From contig NZ_MOEN01000002.1 in the NCBI RefSeq assembly GCF_001968985.1, forward strand, positions 1 to 64,000: a stretch of DNA of 64,000 nucleotides. The letters are read 5' to 3'. Shown here in pieces: positions 35,112 through 45,190 of this stretch. The notes under the pieces are model-generated. The model was not told the origin of the DNA. It did no database searches and worked only from the letters and a program-made list of their open reading frames with translations. The translations under genes and the position numbers were made by a program. The first letter of the stretch is position 1. Every line of letters starts with the position of its first letter. Source of the DNA: Desulfurobacterium indicum. Lineage in GTDB: Bacteria > Aquificota > Aquificia > Desulfurobacteriales > Desulfurobacteriaceae.

Positions 35112-36391
35112 TCTTTTATATCCTTTAGAGCTTTTTCAGCCTGTATTTTCCTTCTTGCTCTTTTTCCTTTTGCTTTGACTACTGGAAGAAGTCCAAAGTT
35201 TGCATTCATAGGTTGAAACCTGTCAGGATCAGCTTCTGTTATGTATTTTAACAAACCGCCTATTATTGTTGTAGGTGGTGGATATACCGGTTCGGTATTT
35301 TTTATGAGTTTTTCCGCGTTTATGCCGGCTATTATACCGGTTGCGGCGGATTCTGGATAGCCTTCAACGCCTGTTATTTGTCCTGCAAAAAGGATATTGG
35401 CATTTTTATTTAGTTGGAGTGTGGGCAGTAGAAGTTTTGGGGAATTTATGAAAGTGTTTCTGTGAATACTTCCGTATCTTGCAAATTCTACGTTTTCAAG
35501 CCCAGGTATAAGTCTAAAAACTTTTTTCTGGGCCGGATAGGTGAGTTTTGTCTGAAATCCTACAAGGTTCAACAGTGTGCCTTCTTTGTTTTCTTTTCTG
35601 AGCTGAACTACTGCATAAGGCCTTTTCCCTGTTTTCGGATTTGTAAGCCCTACGGGTTTAAGGGGGCCAAAGAGTAGTGTTTCTTTTCCCCTTTCTGCCA
35701 TTTCTTCTATTGGCATGCAACCTTCAAAGTATGCTTCTTTTTCGAATTCTTTTAGAGGAACTTTTTCTGCTTCCATGAGTGCGTTGTAGAATCGTTCGTA
35801 TTCCTCCTTTGTCATAGGACAGTTGAGGTAATCGTCTCCTCCTTTGCCGTAGCGAGAGCCCCAGAAACATTTAGAATAATCTATTGTATCTGCATATACA
35901 ATGGGGGCTATTGCGTCGTAAAAGGAGAGGGATTGTTCTCCTAAAAATTCTATTAAGTATCTGGAGAAAGTATCTGACGTTAAAGGGCCTGTTGCCACTA
36001 TTGTGATTTCGTTTTCTGGAATTTTTGTTACTTCTTCTCTTATAATTTCTATGAGAGGATGCTGAGACAATTTTTCTGTTATATATGCTGCAAAGTCCTG
36101 TCTATTTACGGCAAGGGCACCGCCTGCCGGAACTGCTGTTTTTTTCGCAGCTTCTACTATGAGAGAGTTAAAAATTTCCATCTCTTTTTTCAAGAGGCCT
36201 CTTGCCGTTGTTACGTCAATTCCGCCAAGTGTGTTGCTACAAACCAATTCTCCGAAAAGGTCGGTTCTGTGAGCGGGAGTAAATTTTTTGGGTCTCATTT
36301 CATAAAGAACTACCGGAATACCTTTACGTGCCAGATACCAGGCTGCTTCACTTCCTGCCAGTCCTGCGCCTATGATGTGAACTTTTTTCAT
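35090..36391 (-). CDS. trmFO: Folate/FAD-dependent tRNA (uracil-54-C5)-methyltransferase
   Basis: Makes ribothymidine at tRNA position 54 using methylene-tetrahydrofolate and FADH2. The N-terminal FAD-binding motif is [14 protein letters not shown] (residues 8-21), followed by [27 protein letters not shown] with Cys51, matching the conserved Cys of the family. A second conserved Cys sits in [35 protein letters not shown] and [12 protein letters not shown] are family signatures. The 433-residue length is normal. It overlaps prfA by four bases (ATGA). Confidence 0.95.
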   Translation of the reverse strand: MKKVHIIGAGLAGSEAAWYLARKGIPVVLYEMRPKKFTPAHRTDLFGELVCSNTLGGIDVTTARGLLKKEMEIFNSLIVEAAKKTAVPAGGALAVNRQDFAAYITEKLSQHPLIEIIREEVTKIPENEITIVATGPLTSDTFSRYLIEFLGEQSLSFYDAIAPIVYADTIDYSKCFWGSRYGKGGDDYLNCPMTKEEYERFYNALMEAEKVPLKEFEKEAYFEGCMPIEEMAERGKETLLFGPLKPVGLTNPKTGKRPYAVVQLRKENKEGTLLNLVGFQTKLTYPAQKKVFRLIPGLENVEFARYGSIHRNTFINSPKLLLPTLQLNKNANILFAGQITGVEGYPESAATGIIAGINAEKLIKNTEPVYPPPTTIIGGLLKYITEADPDRFQPMNANFGLLPVVKAKGKRARRKIQAEKALKDIKEWAGNVL

Positions 36392-37482
36392 TCGTTATCC
36401 TTTGAAACAAGATTTTCTATTTTCTTCGCCTGTTCAGCAGCAACAAGTGCATCTATCATTTCATCCATTTCACCATCTAAAAATTGTTCAAGATTATACA
36501 GGGTTAGTTTAATTCTGTGATCTGTCACTCTGTTTTCCGGGAAGTTGTAAGTTCTGATTTTTTCGCTTCTATCTCCGCTACCTATCTGTGAGCGGCGGGT
36601 AGAATCGAGGTGTTCTTTTTGCTGTCTTTCGTAGAGTTCTTTTAGCCTTGCTCGTAGGATTTTCATAGCTTTTATCCTGTTTTGAATCTGGGAACGTTCG
36701 TTAGAGCAGGTTACAACTATTCCAGTTGGTATGTGGGTTATTCTAACTGCTGAATCTGTTGTGTTGACGTGTTGTCCGCCTGCCCCAGATGAGCGGTAAG
36801 TGTCGATTTTCAGGTCTTTTTCATCTATTTTTATTTCAACATCTTCAGCTTCCGGAAGGATTGCTACTGTTGCTGCTGATGTGTGAATTCTACCGCCGGA
36901 TTCTGTAACAGGGACTCTTTGAACTCTGTGAACACCGCTTTCGTATTTTAGTCTGCTGTAGGCTCCCTTCCCGGATATTAGGGCAGATATTTCCTTATAT
37001 CCTCCGAGCCCTGTTTCATTTGCTGAGAGAATCTCTATTTTCCAGCCTTTCCTTTCAGCATATCTTGAATACATTCTGAACAGATCTGCTGCAAAAAGTG
37101 CTGCTTCTTCTCCACCTGTTCCTGCACGGATTTCAAGGATAACGTTCTTTTCATCGTTCGGATCTTTGGGAATCAGGAGCATTTTTAATTGATTTTCAAG
37201 TTCTTTTGCTTCTTTTTCGAGTTCTTTTTTCTCTTCCTTTGCAAGTTCTATAAAGTCTTCATCTTCTCCTGAATGGATTACGTCTATTGCTTCCTGAATA
37301 CCGCTGGCTATTTTTCTATATTTCTGGTAAGTTTCGTATATTGGTTGAAGTTCTTTATGTTCCCTTGCAAGTTTTTTATACTTTCCGCTGTCCGATATGA
37401 CATCCGGGTTACTTAAAAGGCCTTCTATCTCTTTAAATCTTTTACTTATCTCTTCCAGTCTTTCTATTATGACTTTTTCCAT
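36388..37482 (-). CDS. prfA: Peptide chain release factor 1
   Basis: Terminates translation at UAA and UAG. The catalytic GGQ lies in [20 protein letters not shown] (about residue 236). The stop-codon-reading motif is PVT in [20 protein letters not shown], the RF1-type P-x-T and not the RF2 [25 protein letters not shown] near residue 118 is family-typical. 364 residues, full length. Start is 17 bases after def. prmC (hemK), which methylates the GGQ, is not adjacent. Confidence 0.96.
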   Translation of the reverse strand: MEKVIIERLEEISKRFKEIEGLLSNPDVISDSGKYKKLAREHKELQPIYETYQKYRKIASGIQEAIDVIHSGEDEDFIELAKEEKKELEKEAKELENQLKMLLIPKDPNDEKNVILEIRAGTGGEEAALFAADLFRMYSRYAERKGWKIEILSANETGLGGYKEISALISGKGAYSRLKYESGVHRVQRVPVTESGGRIHTSAATVAILPEAEDVEIKIDEKDLKIDTYRSSGAGGQHVNTTDSAVRITHIPTGIVVTCSNERSQIQNRIKAMKILRARLKELYERQQKEHLDSTRRSQIGSGDRSEKIRTYNFPENRVTDHRIKLTLYNLEQFLDGEMDEMIDALVAAEQAKKIENLVSKDNE

Positions 37483-37499
37483 TTTCGGATGCCCTCCAG

Positions 37500-38024
37500 T
37501 TATCTCTTCTTCATTTTTCTTTCGTATTCTCTTTTTAGCTTTTTGTAGCGTTGAAGAGCAAGTCTTCTTTGAAGAGGAGATAACCTGTCTATGAAAACTA
37601 TTCCGTTTAAGTGGTCTATTTCGTGTTGAAGAGCTCTTGCCAATAAATCTTCACCTTCTATTTCAAAATCTTCACCGTCAACGTTTTGGGCTTTTACCTT
37701 TACATAGGCTGCTCTTTTGACCTTTTTGTAAAGGCCGGGTAGTGAGAGGCATCCTTCTTGATTAAGCTGTTCTCCTTCCATCGTTATGATTTCGGGATTT
37801 ATGAGAACAATCTGGTTTTTTCCTTCCGTTTCTTTTCCAGCATTAAGGTCAATAACAACAATGCGTTTTAAAATGCCTACCTGATTGCCTGCCAATCCGA
37901 GGCCCCCTTTCTCATACATTGTTTCAAACATCTGGTTTACGATGTTCCTTATCTCTTCGTTGAACTCTTCCACTTTTTCGGCATGTTTTTTAAGCGCTTC
38001 ATCAGGATATATTCGTATTTCCAT
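37500..38024 (-). CDS. def: Peptide deformylase
   Basis: Removes formyl from the N-terminal Met of new proteins. Three metal/catalytic motifs are present in 174 residues: [10 protein letters not shown] (motif I; Gly-Asn replaces the more usual Ala-Pro or Ala-x), EGCLSLPG (Cys metal ligand) and [11 protein letters not shown] (two His and the catalytic Glu). Start ATG 38024 lies inside the end of the upstream isomerase-like gene, with AGGAGATAAC before it. A tail [14 protein letters not shown] is basic. Confidence 0.95.
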   Translation of the reverse strand: MEIRIYPDEALKKHAEKVEEFNEEIRNIVNQMFETMYEKGGLGLAGNQVGILKRIVVIDLNAGKETEGKNQIVLINPEIITMEGEQLNQEGCLSLPGLYKKVKRAAYVKVKAQNVDGEDFEIEGEDLLARALQHEIDHLNGIVFIDRLSPLQRRLALQRYKKLKREYERKMKKR

Positions 38025-38796
38025 TGTTATCTCCTGTTAAATTGTTTGTTAGGAATTGGAATGATTTTAGCTGATCTTCTTCCGTTTTTGCTTCAAGTGT
38101 AAGAATAAGAGAATCGGAAGTTTCCGTTTTTAGATATGAGAATAGATCGCTGAAATCTATTGTGCCACTCCCGGCAGCGATGTGGAGGTCGTTAACGCCA
38201 TCGTTGTCGTGGATGTGGAATTCAAAAATTTTATTATTGAAACGATTTAGCCAGTCTTTTAAAGGAAATTTTGAAAAGAGATTTAAATGCCCTACGTCTA
38301 TACATACGCCGATGTTTTCGGTATTAACTTTTTCTAGAATTTCATTCAAATAATCTGGAACTTCGTCAAAAACGTTTTCAACGGCAATTTTGAAATCGGG
38401 AAACATATCACACACCTGTTTGAAGGTTTCTACACAGTTTTTTATCCATCTGTCGTAAACTGGAAGGATTTTTCTGGGATGGAATCCCGAATGAAAAACG
38501 ATAACTTCAGGATTCAAAATTTTTGCGACAGGTTGAAGTTCTTTAAATCGCTTAATGGTTGCTTCTCTCACGTATCTGTCTATCGCTCCAGGGTTTAGAT
38601 CCATGAATGGAGCATGGAATGTTATAGGTTTGGTTCCCACCATCTCTGCTAATTTGGAAAAGAATTTCATAGGGACATTTTCTAGAACGTCCGCAGTTAT
38701 CTGTAGCTCTATTCCGAACTTCCTGTTCAATGTTCGGTATATTCTTTCGGGATTATTTATTATGTCTCTTCCCGGAATGTGCGCTGTAACTTTCAT
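38002..38796 (-). CDS. Sugar phosphate isomerase/epimerase-like TIM-barrel protein
   Basis: A 264-residue member of the AP-endonuclease-2/xylose-isomerase-like TIM-barrel family. Metal-ligand-like positions are seen in VIVFHSGFHP, IAVENVFDEV, IGVCIDVGHLNLF and EFHIHDNDGVNDLHIAAGSGTIDF, where E, D-x-G-H and H-x-H-D recur as in the family. The enzyme family includes sugar isomerases, epimerases and endonuclease IV; this one lacks obvious endonuclease IV features and its substrate is unknown. First gene of the run ending in the LysM gene, overlapping def by 23 bases. Confidence 0.75.
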   Translation of the reverse strand: MKVTAHIPGRDIINNPERIYRTLNRKFGIELQITADVLENVPMKFFSKLAEMVGTKPITFHAPFMDLNPGAIDRYVREATIKRFKELQPVAKILNPEVIVFHSGFHPRKILPVYDRWIKNCVETFKQVCDMFPDFKIAVENVFDEVPDYLNEILEKVNTENIGVCIDVGHLNLFSKFPLKDWLNRFNNKIFEFHIHDNDGVNDLHIAAGSGTIDFSDLFSYLKTETSDSLILTLEAKTEEDQLKSFQFLTNNLTGDNNGNTNIS

Positions 38797-38959
38797 GTTT
38801 TATCCTCTCGGCACTAACGTAAAAAGAAATTTATGCAGTTATTGACTTTAGGGCAAGAATGGATTGCACTGCCTGCTGGAAAGTTTCTCCGGCTTTCCTT
38901 TTTCATCTATTTGTATATGATAAAATCTCCATAATTATTATCTTTTTGAGGAGGAAGGG
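38797..38959 (+). promoter_or_regulatory. Intergenic region upstream of the FadL-like gene
   Basis: This divergent gap serves the def-prfA run (minus) and the FadL-like gene (plus). TATGAT at 38916-38921, extended by TAAAAT, is the best -10 for the plus gene, about 39 bases before its ATG; no convincing -35 stands at the right distance. TTGACT at 38843-38848 has no matching -10. Nothing else is evident. Confidence 0.3.
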
Positions 38960-40237
38960 ATGCGGAAACTGTTGCTGTTTTTATCCTGTTTCTTTGCCGT
39001 TTCTTCTGTTGCGTACGGCGGTAATGTGGATACGTTTGGTATAGGTTCTGCAGAAACGGCACTCGGTGGTGCGTATTCTGCTACGGCAGATGATCCTTAT
39101 GCTGTTTATTATAACCCTGCCGGTTTGATGCAGCTTGAGGGCCAAATTGTTTCTTTTGGTTTTGAAGTTCTAGATCCGACTCTGCGGATTCACGATTTTA
39201 CTGCCGTTGACGGAGGTGGTAATGCTGTTTTGCCTTCAGACGTAACATTTTCTGATGTCTCGGATACGCTTCTGGTTCCTTTTGCTGGTTACGGTGCAAA
39301 AATAAATGAAAACTTTGCATTAGGTATTGCTGCTTATGTTCCTTACGGTCTTCATATTAAATGGAATTCAGATCCTTCTGTCAATCCTGCTGCGTATAAC
39401 TGTTTTGAATCTTATTACATAAGAGGTGTTGTTACGCCGACGGTGGCTTTTAGGTTGACAGACAATTTAACGTTTGGTTTCGGTGTTTCTCTTGGTCGTT
39501 CTGATGCAGGTACACAGAGAAGAATTTATGCTCCGACTTTACCGTCTTTAAATAACAAGATTATTAAGTCTGAGTTTTCCGATAACTTTAACGTTTCATA
39601 TAACTTTGGTCTTATGTATAAACCTTCGAAAAAGGTTGCTCTTGGTTTGACTTATCGTTCAAGGGCGAAAACTGATTTTACCGGAAGTGTTGAAATTGAA
39701 GGGACTTCTTACTATACCAATGCAACTACGAAAATTGATCATCCGGAGCAGATACAGGGCGGTATAAGATACACACCTGATGATAAGCTTTCTATTGAAC
39801 TTGATGTTGTATGGACGCACTGGAGCACAATAGATAAGTATGTTGTTAGCTTTGAAACACCTATCCTGGGAAAGACGCATGAAGTTTTTGTAAGAGATTG
39901 GCAGGATACAAGGCAGGTTAGGGTTGGTGTTTCTTATGCTGTGAACGATGTTGTTACTTTAAGGGGAGGATATTTTTACGATCCTTCACCTATTCCGGAT
40001 CATACTTTTGATATGGCCTGGCCTGACGCTGATAAGAAAACTTACTCTTTTGGCGCTGGATTTAATTTTGGTCGTGTAAAAGTAGATACCGTTGTTCAGT
40101 ATAGTGTTGCTGAAAGCAAGCGAGAAATAGGTGGAGAGAGTGTTGAGCTTAATGAGAGTTATGATGACGGAAACGTTTCTCTTTCTGCCGATGGTCATCT
40201 CTGGGGATACGGCGTAACTGTTAGCTATACATTTTAA
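38960..40237 (+). CDS. FadL/OmpP1/TodX-type outer-membrane transport protein
   Basis: A 425-residue beta-barrel porin for long-chain fatty acids or other hydrophobic molecules. Signal peptide MRKLLLFLSCFFAVSSVAYG, then the family opening FGIGSAETALGGAYSATADDPYAVYYNPAGLMQLEG, where the NPAG hatch motif is diagnostic. Alternating strands follow, ending GVTVSYTF with the terminal Phe that signals BAM insertion. GAGGAGGAAGG precedes the ATG. A lipase-like lipoprotein gene follows 12 bases later, which suggests that the pair releases and takes up fatty acids. Confidence 0.93.
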   Translation: MRKLLLFLSCFFAVSSVAYGGNVDTFGIGSAETALGGAYSATADDPYAVYYNPAGLMQLEGQIVSFGFEVLDPTLRIHDFTAVDGGGNAVLPSDVTFSDVSDTLLVPFAGYGAKINENFALGIAAYVPYGLHIKWNSDPSVNPAAYNCFESYYIRGVVTPTVAFRLTDNLTFGFGVSLGRSDAGTQRRIYAPTLPSLNNKIIKSEFSDNFNVSYNFGLMYKPSKKVALGLTYRSRAKTDFTGSVEIEGTSYYTNATTKIDHPEQIQGGIRYTPDDKLSIELDVVWTHWSTIDKYVVSFETPILGKTHEVFVRDWQDTRQVRVGVSYAVNDVVTLRGGYFYDPSPIPDHTFDMAWPDADKKTYSFGAGFNFGRVKVDTVVQYSVAESKREIGGESVELNESYDDGNVSLSADGHLWGYGVTVSYTF

Positions 40238-40249
40238 CGGAGGTAAACG

Positions 40250-42124
40250 ATGAGAAAGTGGATTGCACTTTTAACTATAATGGTTGCAGTTAGTTCATGT
40301 GGCACTAAGCTTGCCGAAACGGAAAACGCACCTTCGGTTCCGGGGACTGAGATGGCAGTGGATAAGAATGGTCTTGTTTTTGACCCTTCAGCTCAGGAAA
40401 TACCGTTTCCAAATGATATTATCTGGGCTCAATATGGTGGCAATGTAACGCTTCCGGTTGATAAAGCGTCGGATAATGCTACAAAATTACTTTACAGGGC
40501 AATTAATGCTCTTCATATAAAAGGCTTTAGTCCGAATATGTTTATTGCCGTTCCTTTGATAAATGATAAGACTTTAACTGATGTTGCGGAACATTATAAG
40601 CTTATAGATCTTACAGATTTTTATACTTGTGCTGTGTCTAACGGAACGTCTTCGGCTTGTTTGGATGTGGATGAAACATCAAAGCTCACGTTTCGTCAGG
40701 ATGGGAACTTTTTAAAATTTTATCCTGTAAAGCATCTAGATGCCGGTCATCAGTATATTTTTGCTCTTGAGAATGGCATAAAGGATGGCTCCGGTGATAT
40801 TTTGGAGCCAGCCATTTATAAGGAGCTTGAGTCGAACAACACACTTGTTGATCCTCAACTTGAGGCTTTGAGGGAGAAGTATAAACCGATTTATGATTCT
40901 GTCCTGCCGAATTTTGGCTTAACCAGAGATAATGTTCTGGAGATGTTTACGTTTACTGCGGCAAATAAGACTCTGTCTGTAAATGATTTTGAAGTTATAA
41001 AGAGAGCTCTGACAAACAGCACCATTGCGGATAATCTTGAAAGTTTCATTACCGGTTTGAATTATGCCAGTGTTCCTCTTGAGTATAGAGGCATAGAAGC
41101 TTCCGTTATGTCAAGTGCTGCTGCGTCGTATATTGGATTTGTTAACGGAACAAATAGTACTATTATGACTTTTAATATAGGAGAGCAATCTCTGGAAGCT
41201 GTTCCTTATTCCATTTATAATGGTGCTAATTATGCTGTTTACAATGATACTGTCTATATATTTCTGCACGGTTTAGGGGGAAACAGGACGGTTGCTCAGT
41301 TGTTAACAGCTGATGTTCCGTATGCAGTTGTTGCAATAGATTTGCCGGATCACGGTGATAGAGTAGAAGCAACGGATAATCCTTATACCTCTTGTTTTGA
41401 AAATGTTTCCGGAAGTTGCTTTCTTACGGAAAATCCGGGAAGTGATAGATTGAATTTTTATCAATCAATATTTGATACGAGAGTTCTGCTAAGGTCACTT
41501 GCCGACGGTAATTTTGATATTGATGGTGATGGTGTAAATGATGTTCCAAAGAATATTGATTTTGTCGGAATGTCACTTGGAAGTATAGTTGGCAGCTCTC
41601 TTTTAGGTATAGATAGTGTTACTAACAATACGATTTCCAGAGCAGTTTTGAATGTTGGAGCGGCAAATCTTGTTTCTATTCTTGATACTGCAACGAATGA
41701 GATGATAGCCGGAATGGTAAAAACACTTGGAGTTGAAAGAAATTCAATGGATTATTTCATTACAATGGCTGTTTTTCAGACATTACTTGATCCTTCGGAT
41801 CCTGCTTATCTGGCAAGTAGTAGCTCCGTTAGTAAAACGATAATTCAGTCAGCTTATGGAGATTCTATTCTTCCTTATGTTTCAAACCTTTCTCTGGCAA
41901 GAGTATCAGGGTTTAATAACTATACGACTATTGATTTTTCAAATGTTACAGCTGCTTCTGGATGGTATATGTTTGGTAATGCATCGGCTTACGTGAATCA
42001 TGGATTTTTATTGACAACGAATATCTCTTATTATCCTGAAGTTTCTGATTATTTAGCTGATCAAACAGTTTTACAGGATGCACAAAAAGCTGCAAGAGAA
42101 CAAATAAAGGATTTCTTCCAGTAA
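40250..42124 (+). CDS. Lipase-like alpha/beta-hydrolase lipoprotein
   Basis: A 624-residue exported protein. The N-terminus MRKWIALLTIMVAVSSCGTK has a lipobox-like VSSC (Cys17). FDPSAQEIPFPNDIIWAQYGG resembles the N-terminal domain of bacterial virulence-factor lipases (Lipase_bact_N). The hydrolase core begins VYIFLHGLGGN (oxyanion region) and has the nucleophile elbow G-M-S442-L-G-S, a G-x-S-x-G serine. A Ca-loop-like DIDGDGVNDVP precedes it. The acid and His of the triad are not certain by eye; NHGFLLT near 584 could supply His. With the FadL-like neighbour it forms a plausible lipid-scavenging pair. Confidence 0.75.
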   Translation: MRKWIALLTIMVAVSSCGTKLAETENAPSVPGTEMAVDKNGLVFDPSAQEIPFPNDIIWAQYGGNVTLPVDKASDNATKLLYRAINALHIKGFSPNMFIAVPLINDKTLTDVAEHYKLIDLTDFYTCAVSNGTSSACLDVDETSKLTFRQDGNFLKFYPVKHLDAGHQYIFALENGIKDGSGDILEPAIYKELESNNTLVDPQLEALREKYKPIYDSVLPNFGLTRDNVLEMFTFTAANKTLSVNDFEVIKRALTNSTIADNLESFITGLNYASVPLEYRGIEASVMSSAAASYIGFVNGTNSTIMTFNIGEQSLEAVPYSIYNGANYAVYNDTVYIFLHGLGGNRTVAQLLTADVPYAVVAIDLPDHGDRVEATDNPYTSCFENVSGSCFLTENPGSDRLNFYQSIFDTRVLLRSLADGNFDIDGDGVNDVPKNIDFVGMSLGSIVGSSLLGIDSVTNNTISRAVLNVGAANLVSILDTATNEMIAGMVKTLGVERNSMDYFITMAVFQTLLDPSDPAYLASSSSVSKTIIQSAYGDSILPYVSNLSLARVSGFNNYTTIDFSNVTAASGWYMFGNASAYVNHGFLLTTNISYYPEVSDYLADQTVLQDAQKAAREQIKDFFQ

Positions 42125-42131
42125 TTTAAGG

Positions 42132-42158
42132 AAAGGGGGAGAATAAATTCCCCCTTTT
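42132..42158. terminator. Bidirectional terminator between the lipase-like gene and ilvD
   Basis: AAAGGGGGA (42132-42140) pairs with TCCCCCTTT (42149-42157) around eight bases, followed by TTAT on the plus strand and TTTCC on the minus strand. It separates two convergent genes. Confidence 0.75.
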
Positions 42159-42159
42159 A

Positions 42160-43812
42160 TCAGATCTCCTGAACAGCACCTTTTGAGGCGGAAGATACAA
42201 GTTTCGCATATTTTCTTAGGAGTTTTGATTTCACTTCTTTTTGAAGAGGTTTGAAGTTTTCAAGCCTCTTCTTAATTTCTTCTTCCGGAACCAGAAGTTC
42301 CAGTTTTCTTTCAGGGATATTAAGGTATATTTCGTCTCCATCTTCTATTATACCTATGATACCGCCTTCAGTAGCTTCCGGTGAGATATGTCCAACGCAA
42401 GGGCCGTGCGTTCCCCCTGAAAATCTTCCATCTGTTATGAGGGCAACAGATTCTCCAAGTCCCATTCCCATAACAGCAGCAGTAACTGCTAACATTTCTC
42501 TCATGCCGGGACCGCCTTTTGGCCCTTCATATCTGATAACTATCACGTGCCCCGGCTTTATTTCTCCGTTCATTACGGCTTTCATAGCGTCTTCTTCACA
42601 GTTGAAAACTTTTGCTGTTCCTTTAAAGATTTTCATTTTGTCACTTACGGCACCCTGTTTGATAACAGCACCTTCTGGAGCAATATTTCCGTAGAGAATC
42701 GCCAGACCACCTTCTTTCTTGTATGGGTTGTCCATTGGTCTTATTACATCTTCATCAAATATTCTACCACTTGATGCAATTTCTTTAATGAATTTGCCTG
42801 AAACGGTTGGATTGTCTTCAATTAATGTTTGCAATCTTTTTAAAACTCCGGGAATTCCACCGGCGTAGTGAAGGTCTTCCATAAGATATTTTCCACCAGG
42901 CCTCATGCTGCATATCTTGGGAGTTTCACGACCTAAGTCGTCAAATAGTTTAATATCAAAGGGAACTCCTGCTTCGTAAGCAATAGCGGGAAGGTGAAGA
43001 ACGGTATTTGTTGAGCCACCAAGGGCAAGGTCAACTCTTATTGCGTTTCTGAAGGCTTTAGGCGTTAAGATGTCTCTTGCCTTTATGCCTTTTTTTACAA
43101 GTTCTACAATTTTTTCACCTGAAGCTTCTGCGATCCTTTTTTTTTCGGCAAGAGGTGCTGGCGATGTTCCACAGTAGGGAAGAGACATTCCTAAAGCTTC
43201 GGTAAGGCATGCCATTGTGTTTGCTGTGAACATTCCCTGACATGCACCTGAAGATGGACATGCTGTTTGTTCATACTCCAGAAGCTCTTCTAATGTTAGC
43301 TCTCCAGCTTTGTATTTTCCTATAGCTTCAAATGTGTGAGTAACGAGGTCTAACCTTTCTTTTCCTCTTCTTCCGGCAAGCATCGGTCCTGCTGTTACAA
43401 TTATTGCGGGAATATTCACTCTTGCCGCTCCCATTAGCATACCGGGAGTTATTTTGTCGCATGCTGTTAGAAGAACTATGCCGTCAAGCTGATGTGCATT
43501 AACAACATCTTCAACAGAGTCGGCTATGATTTCCCTCAAAGGAAGAGAAAATCTCATTCCTTCATGTCCCATTGCTATGCCGTCACATATAGCTGGGACT
43601 CTAACAATAAAAGGAGTGCCGCCGGCGGCAGCAACTCCTCTTTCTATGAATCTTTCAAGAGCATACATGTCAGCGTGGCCTGGTACAAGGTCGGTATAAC
43701 TTGAAATTATTCCAATTAAAGGTTTATCAATGTCTTCTCTTCTAATGCCTGTTGCCATCATTAGTGCACGAGCCGGAAGTTTTTCAAATTCTCTTAAAAC
43801 ATCACTTCTCAT
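42160..43812 (-). CDS. ilvD: Dihydroxy-acid dehydratase
   Basis: Fe-S dehydratase of valine, leucine and isoleucine synthesis. Conserved Cys motifs: the first in [15 protein letters not shown] (near residue 118), the second in [18 protein letters not shown] (near 190). [35 protein letters not shown] and [23 protein letters not shown] are all typical of IlvD. The 550-residue length is normal for this enzyme rather than for Edd, the phosphogluconate dehydratase (about 600). It overlaps the upstream DUF465 gene by 11 bases and is the last gene of the hemW-tsaB-rimI run. Confidence 0.95.
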   Translation of the reverse strand: MRSDVLREFEKLPARALMMATGIRREDIDKPLIGIISSYTDLVPGHADMYALERFIERGVAAAGGTPFIVRVPAICDGIAMGHEGMRFSLPLREIIADSVEDVVNAHQLDGIVLLTACDKITPGMLMGAARVNIPAIIVTAGPMLAGRRGKERLDLVTHTFEAIGKYKAGELTLEELLEYEQTACPSSGACQGMFTANTMACLTEALGMSLPYCGTSPAPLAEKKRIAEASGEKIVELVKKGIKARDILTPKAFRNAIRVDLALGGSTNTVLHLPAIAYEAGVPFDIKLFDDLGRETPKICSMRPGGKYLMEDLHYAGGIPGVLKRLQTLIEDNPTVSGKFIKEIASSGRIFDEDVIRPMDNPYKKEGGLAILYGNIAPEGAVIKQGAVSDKMKIFKGTAKVFNCEEDAMKAVMNGEIKPGHVIVIRYEGPKGGPGMREMLAVTAAVMGMGLGESVALITDGRFSGGTHGPCVGHISPEATEGGIIGIIEDGDEIYLNIPERKLELLVPEEEIKKRLENFKPLQKEVKSKLLRKYAKLVSSASKGAVQEI

Positions 43813-44038
43813 TACTTTTAGCCTCCTGAGCCTTTTTAATAAGCATTACCATCTCATCTCTAAGCCTTAACCTTTCCTTTTTCATCCTGTCGAGTTCGGC
43901 TTCTTCAGATGGTGTTAGGAAGGCTTTCTTTTCTAATTTATCTATAATGTCGTCGAGTTCCTGATGTTTCCTTTCAAGTGTTGCGAAGTGGTGGAACTTT
44001 TCCCTGGCCAGTTTTTTCAGGTTTTCGTCTCTGTACAT
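43802..44038 (-). CDS. DUF465-family small coiled-coil protein
   Basis: A 78-residue charged helical protein ([32 protein letters not shown], then [30 protein letters not shown]) matching DUF465 (YdcH-like). This family of small coiled coils has no settled function. The start is well supported: GGAGG seven bases before ATG 44038. Even so, it lies 65 bases inside the rimI gene. Coupled to ilvD through an 11-base overlap. Confidence 0.85.
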   Translation of the reverse strand: MYRDENLKKLAREKFHHFATLERKHQELDDIIDKLEKKAFLTPSEEAELDRMKKERLRLRDEMVMLIKKAQEAKSNEK

Positions 44039-44489
44039 CTTTTACCTCCGTGGGGTTTATTTTGAGCATTAAAACAAGAGCATTGTCTCCGTTTTTATAG
44101 TAGTTTTTTCTAACGGCTACTTTTTTGAAGCCAAAGAGCTGGTAAAGTTTTAGTGCAGGTATGTTTTTTTCTGATACCTCTAAAAAGATAGTGAACGGTT
44201 TCTGTAAAGAAGCAAGTTCATCTATAATGGAGGCCATAAGTGCTTTTCCGATACTCCTTTTCCTGTAGTTTTTGTCAACTATAACAGCATGTATTTCAAC
44301 TTCATTCTCTAATATCCAGTATAAAACAAAACCGACAATTTTTCCATCGGTTAGAGCTACTTTTCCAGTGTATAGTTGAGAAAAGAAATCCCTTTTTACA
44401 TTACCAGTGTAAGTTGAAATTTGTCTCAAGAGTTTTTCCACTTCTTCCAGATCTTTAATCTGCCATGTTCTTATTTGAAGGTTTTGCAT
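43974..44489 (-). CDS. rimI: GNAT N-acetyltransferase, RimI-like
   Basis: A 171-residue acetyltransferase of the ribosomal-protein S18 alanine type. The acetyl-CoA site is IVDKNYRKRSIGKALMASIIDE (the Q/R-x-x-G-x-G/A loop, here RKRSIGKA). The C-terminal FLEVSEKNIPALKLYQLFGFKKVAVRKNYYKNGDNALVLML is the standard RimI end. About 30 further residues ([19 protein letters not shown]) form a basic tail that overlaps the DUF465 gene and may just be read-through of a shared region. It overlaps tsaB by 35 bases; tsaB-rimI pairing is common. Confidence 0.88.
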   Translation of the reverse strand: MQNLQIRTWQIKDLEEVEKLLRQISTYTGNVKRDFFSQLYTGKVALTDGKIVGFVLYWILENEVEIHAVIVDKNYRKRSIGKALMASIIDELASLQKPFTIFLEVSEKNIPALKLYQLFGFKKVAVRKNYYKNGDNALVLMLKINPTEVKDVQRRKPEKTGQGKVPPLRNT

Positions 44490-45123
44490 CCGGTTGCCTT
44501 ATATAAATGGGTTCAAGGGAGTTTCTGAAACCGTATTTTGCTGCGTAGAGGGCCGCATTTAGTGCGATTGACGTGTTTGCTGTTTTTTCTATTAATCTGT
44601 TCGAAGAGTGTATGTAATTTCCTATCTCGGAATTGGACGTGTAGTTGCCGGTAACTATTAGATTGCCAGGGATGTTTTCTATCTCTTCTATTACTTGCTG
44701 GATGGTTAAGTCTTTTGGTTTTACGATTACTTCGTAACGGTTGCGGCAGTATATATAGTATTTGTTTTTTCTTCCTTCCATGATTACAAATACTGGTGTT
44801 TTTTCATTCAGGAAACTAAAAGATAAAGCTTCCAGCGTTGAGACCGTTCCGATTTTTTCATTTCCGAGGATTTCTTTGAAAGCTTTTGCAAGAGATAAAC
44901 AGATTCTTATACCGGTGAAAGAACCGGGTCCTGCGGTAAAAATTATTAAGTCAATGGGTTCGAATCTGTTTTTTCCTGTCCCTAAAATAGAGTTAAGCGC
45001 TTCAAATACTTTTGATATATGTTCCTTTGGTGAGTTCCAGCTTCTTGACAACAGGACACTTTTGTCATCGATGAGAGCGACACTTCCAAGAGGCAGACAA
45101 GTATCAACACCTAGAATTTTCAT
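44455..45123 (-). CDS. tsaB: tRNA threonylcarbamoyladenosine synthesis protein TsaB
   Basis: Partner of TsaD in forming t6A37 of tRNA. A 222-residue protein starting MKILGVDTCLPLGSVALIDD (ATG 45123, with GGGTGG upstream; a GTG 12 bases earlier is in frame). SPKEHISKVFEALNSIL and LIIFTAGPGSFTGIRICLSLAKAF are the TsaB signature stretches of the ASKHA fold. The C-terminus ends EPIYIRQPDAKP, as is usual for TsaB. tsaD is not nearby. Confidence 0.93.
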   Translation of the reverse strand: MKILGVDTCLPLGSVALIDDKSVLLSRSWNSPKEHISKVFEALNSILGTGKNRFEPIDLIIFTAGPGSFTGIRICLSLAKAFKEILGNEKIGTVSTLEALSFSFLNEKTPVFVIMEGRKNKYYIYCRNRYEVIVKPKDLTIQQVIEEIENIPGNLIVTGNYTSNSEIGNYIHSSNRLIEKTANTSIALNAALYAAKYGFRNSLEPIYIRQPDAKPSNKNMAD

Positions 45124-45190
45124 CCAATTTACCACCCATCAGTTAATATTGGTTTATCCTTATAAATTATACCAATTTTTTTGGAAGAAT

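Noticed and set aside
36059-36520. A 153-codon Cys-rich plus-strand frame
   Set aside because: Antisense to trmFO and prfA, both unmistakable; Cys richness is a codon shadow.
42251-42694. A 147-codon plus-strand frame
   Set aside because: Antisense to the highly conserved ilvD gene, with no start signal.
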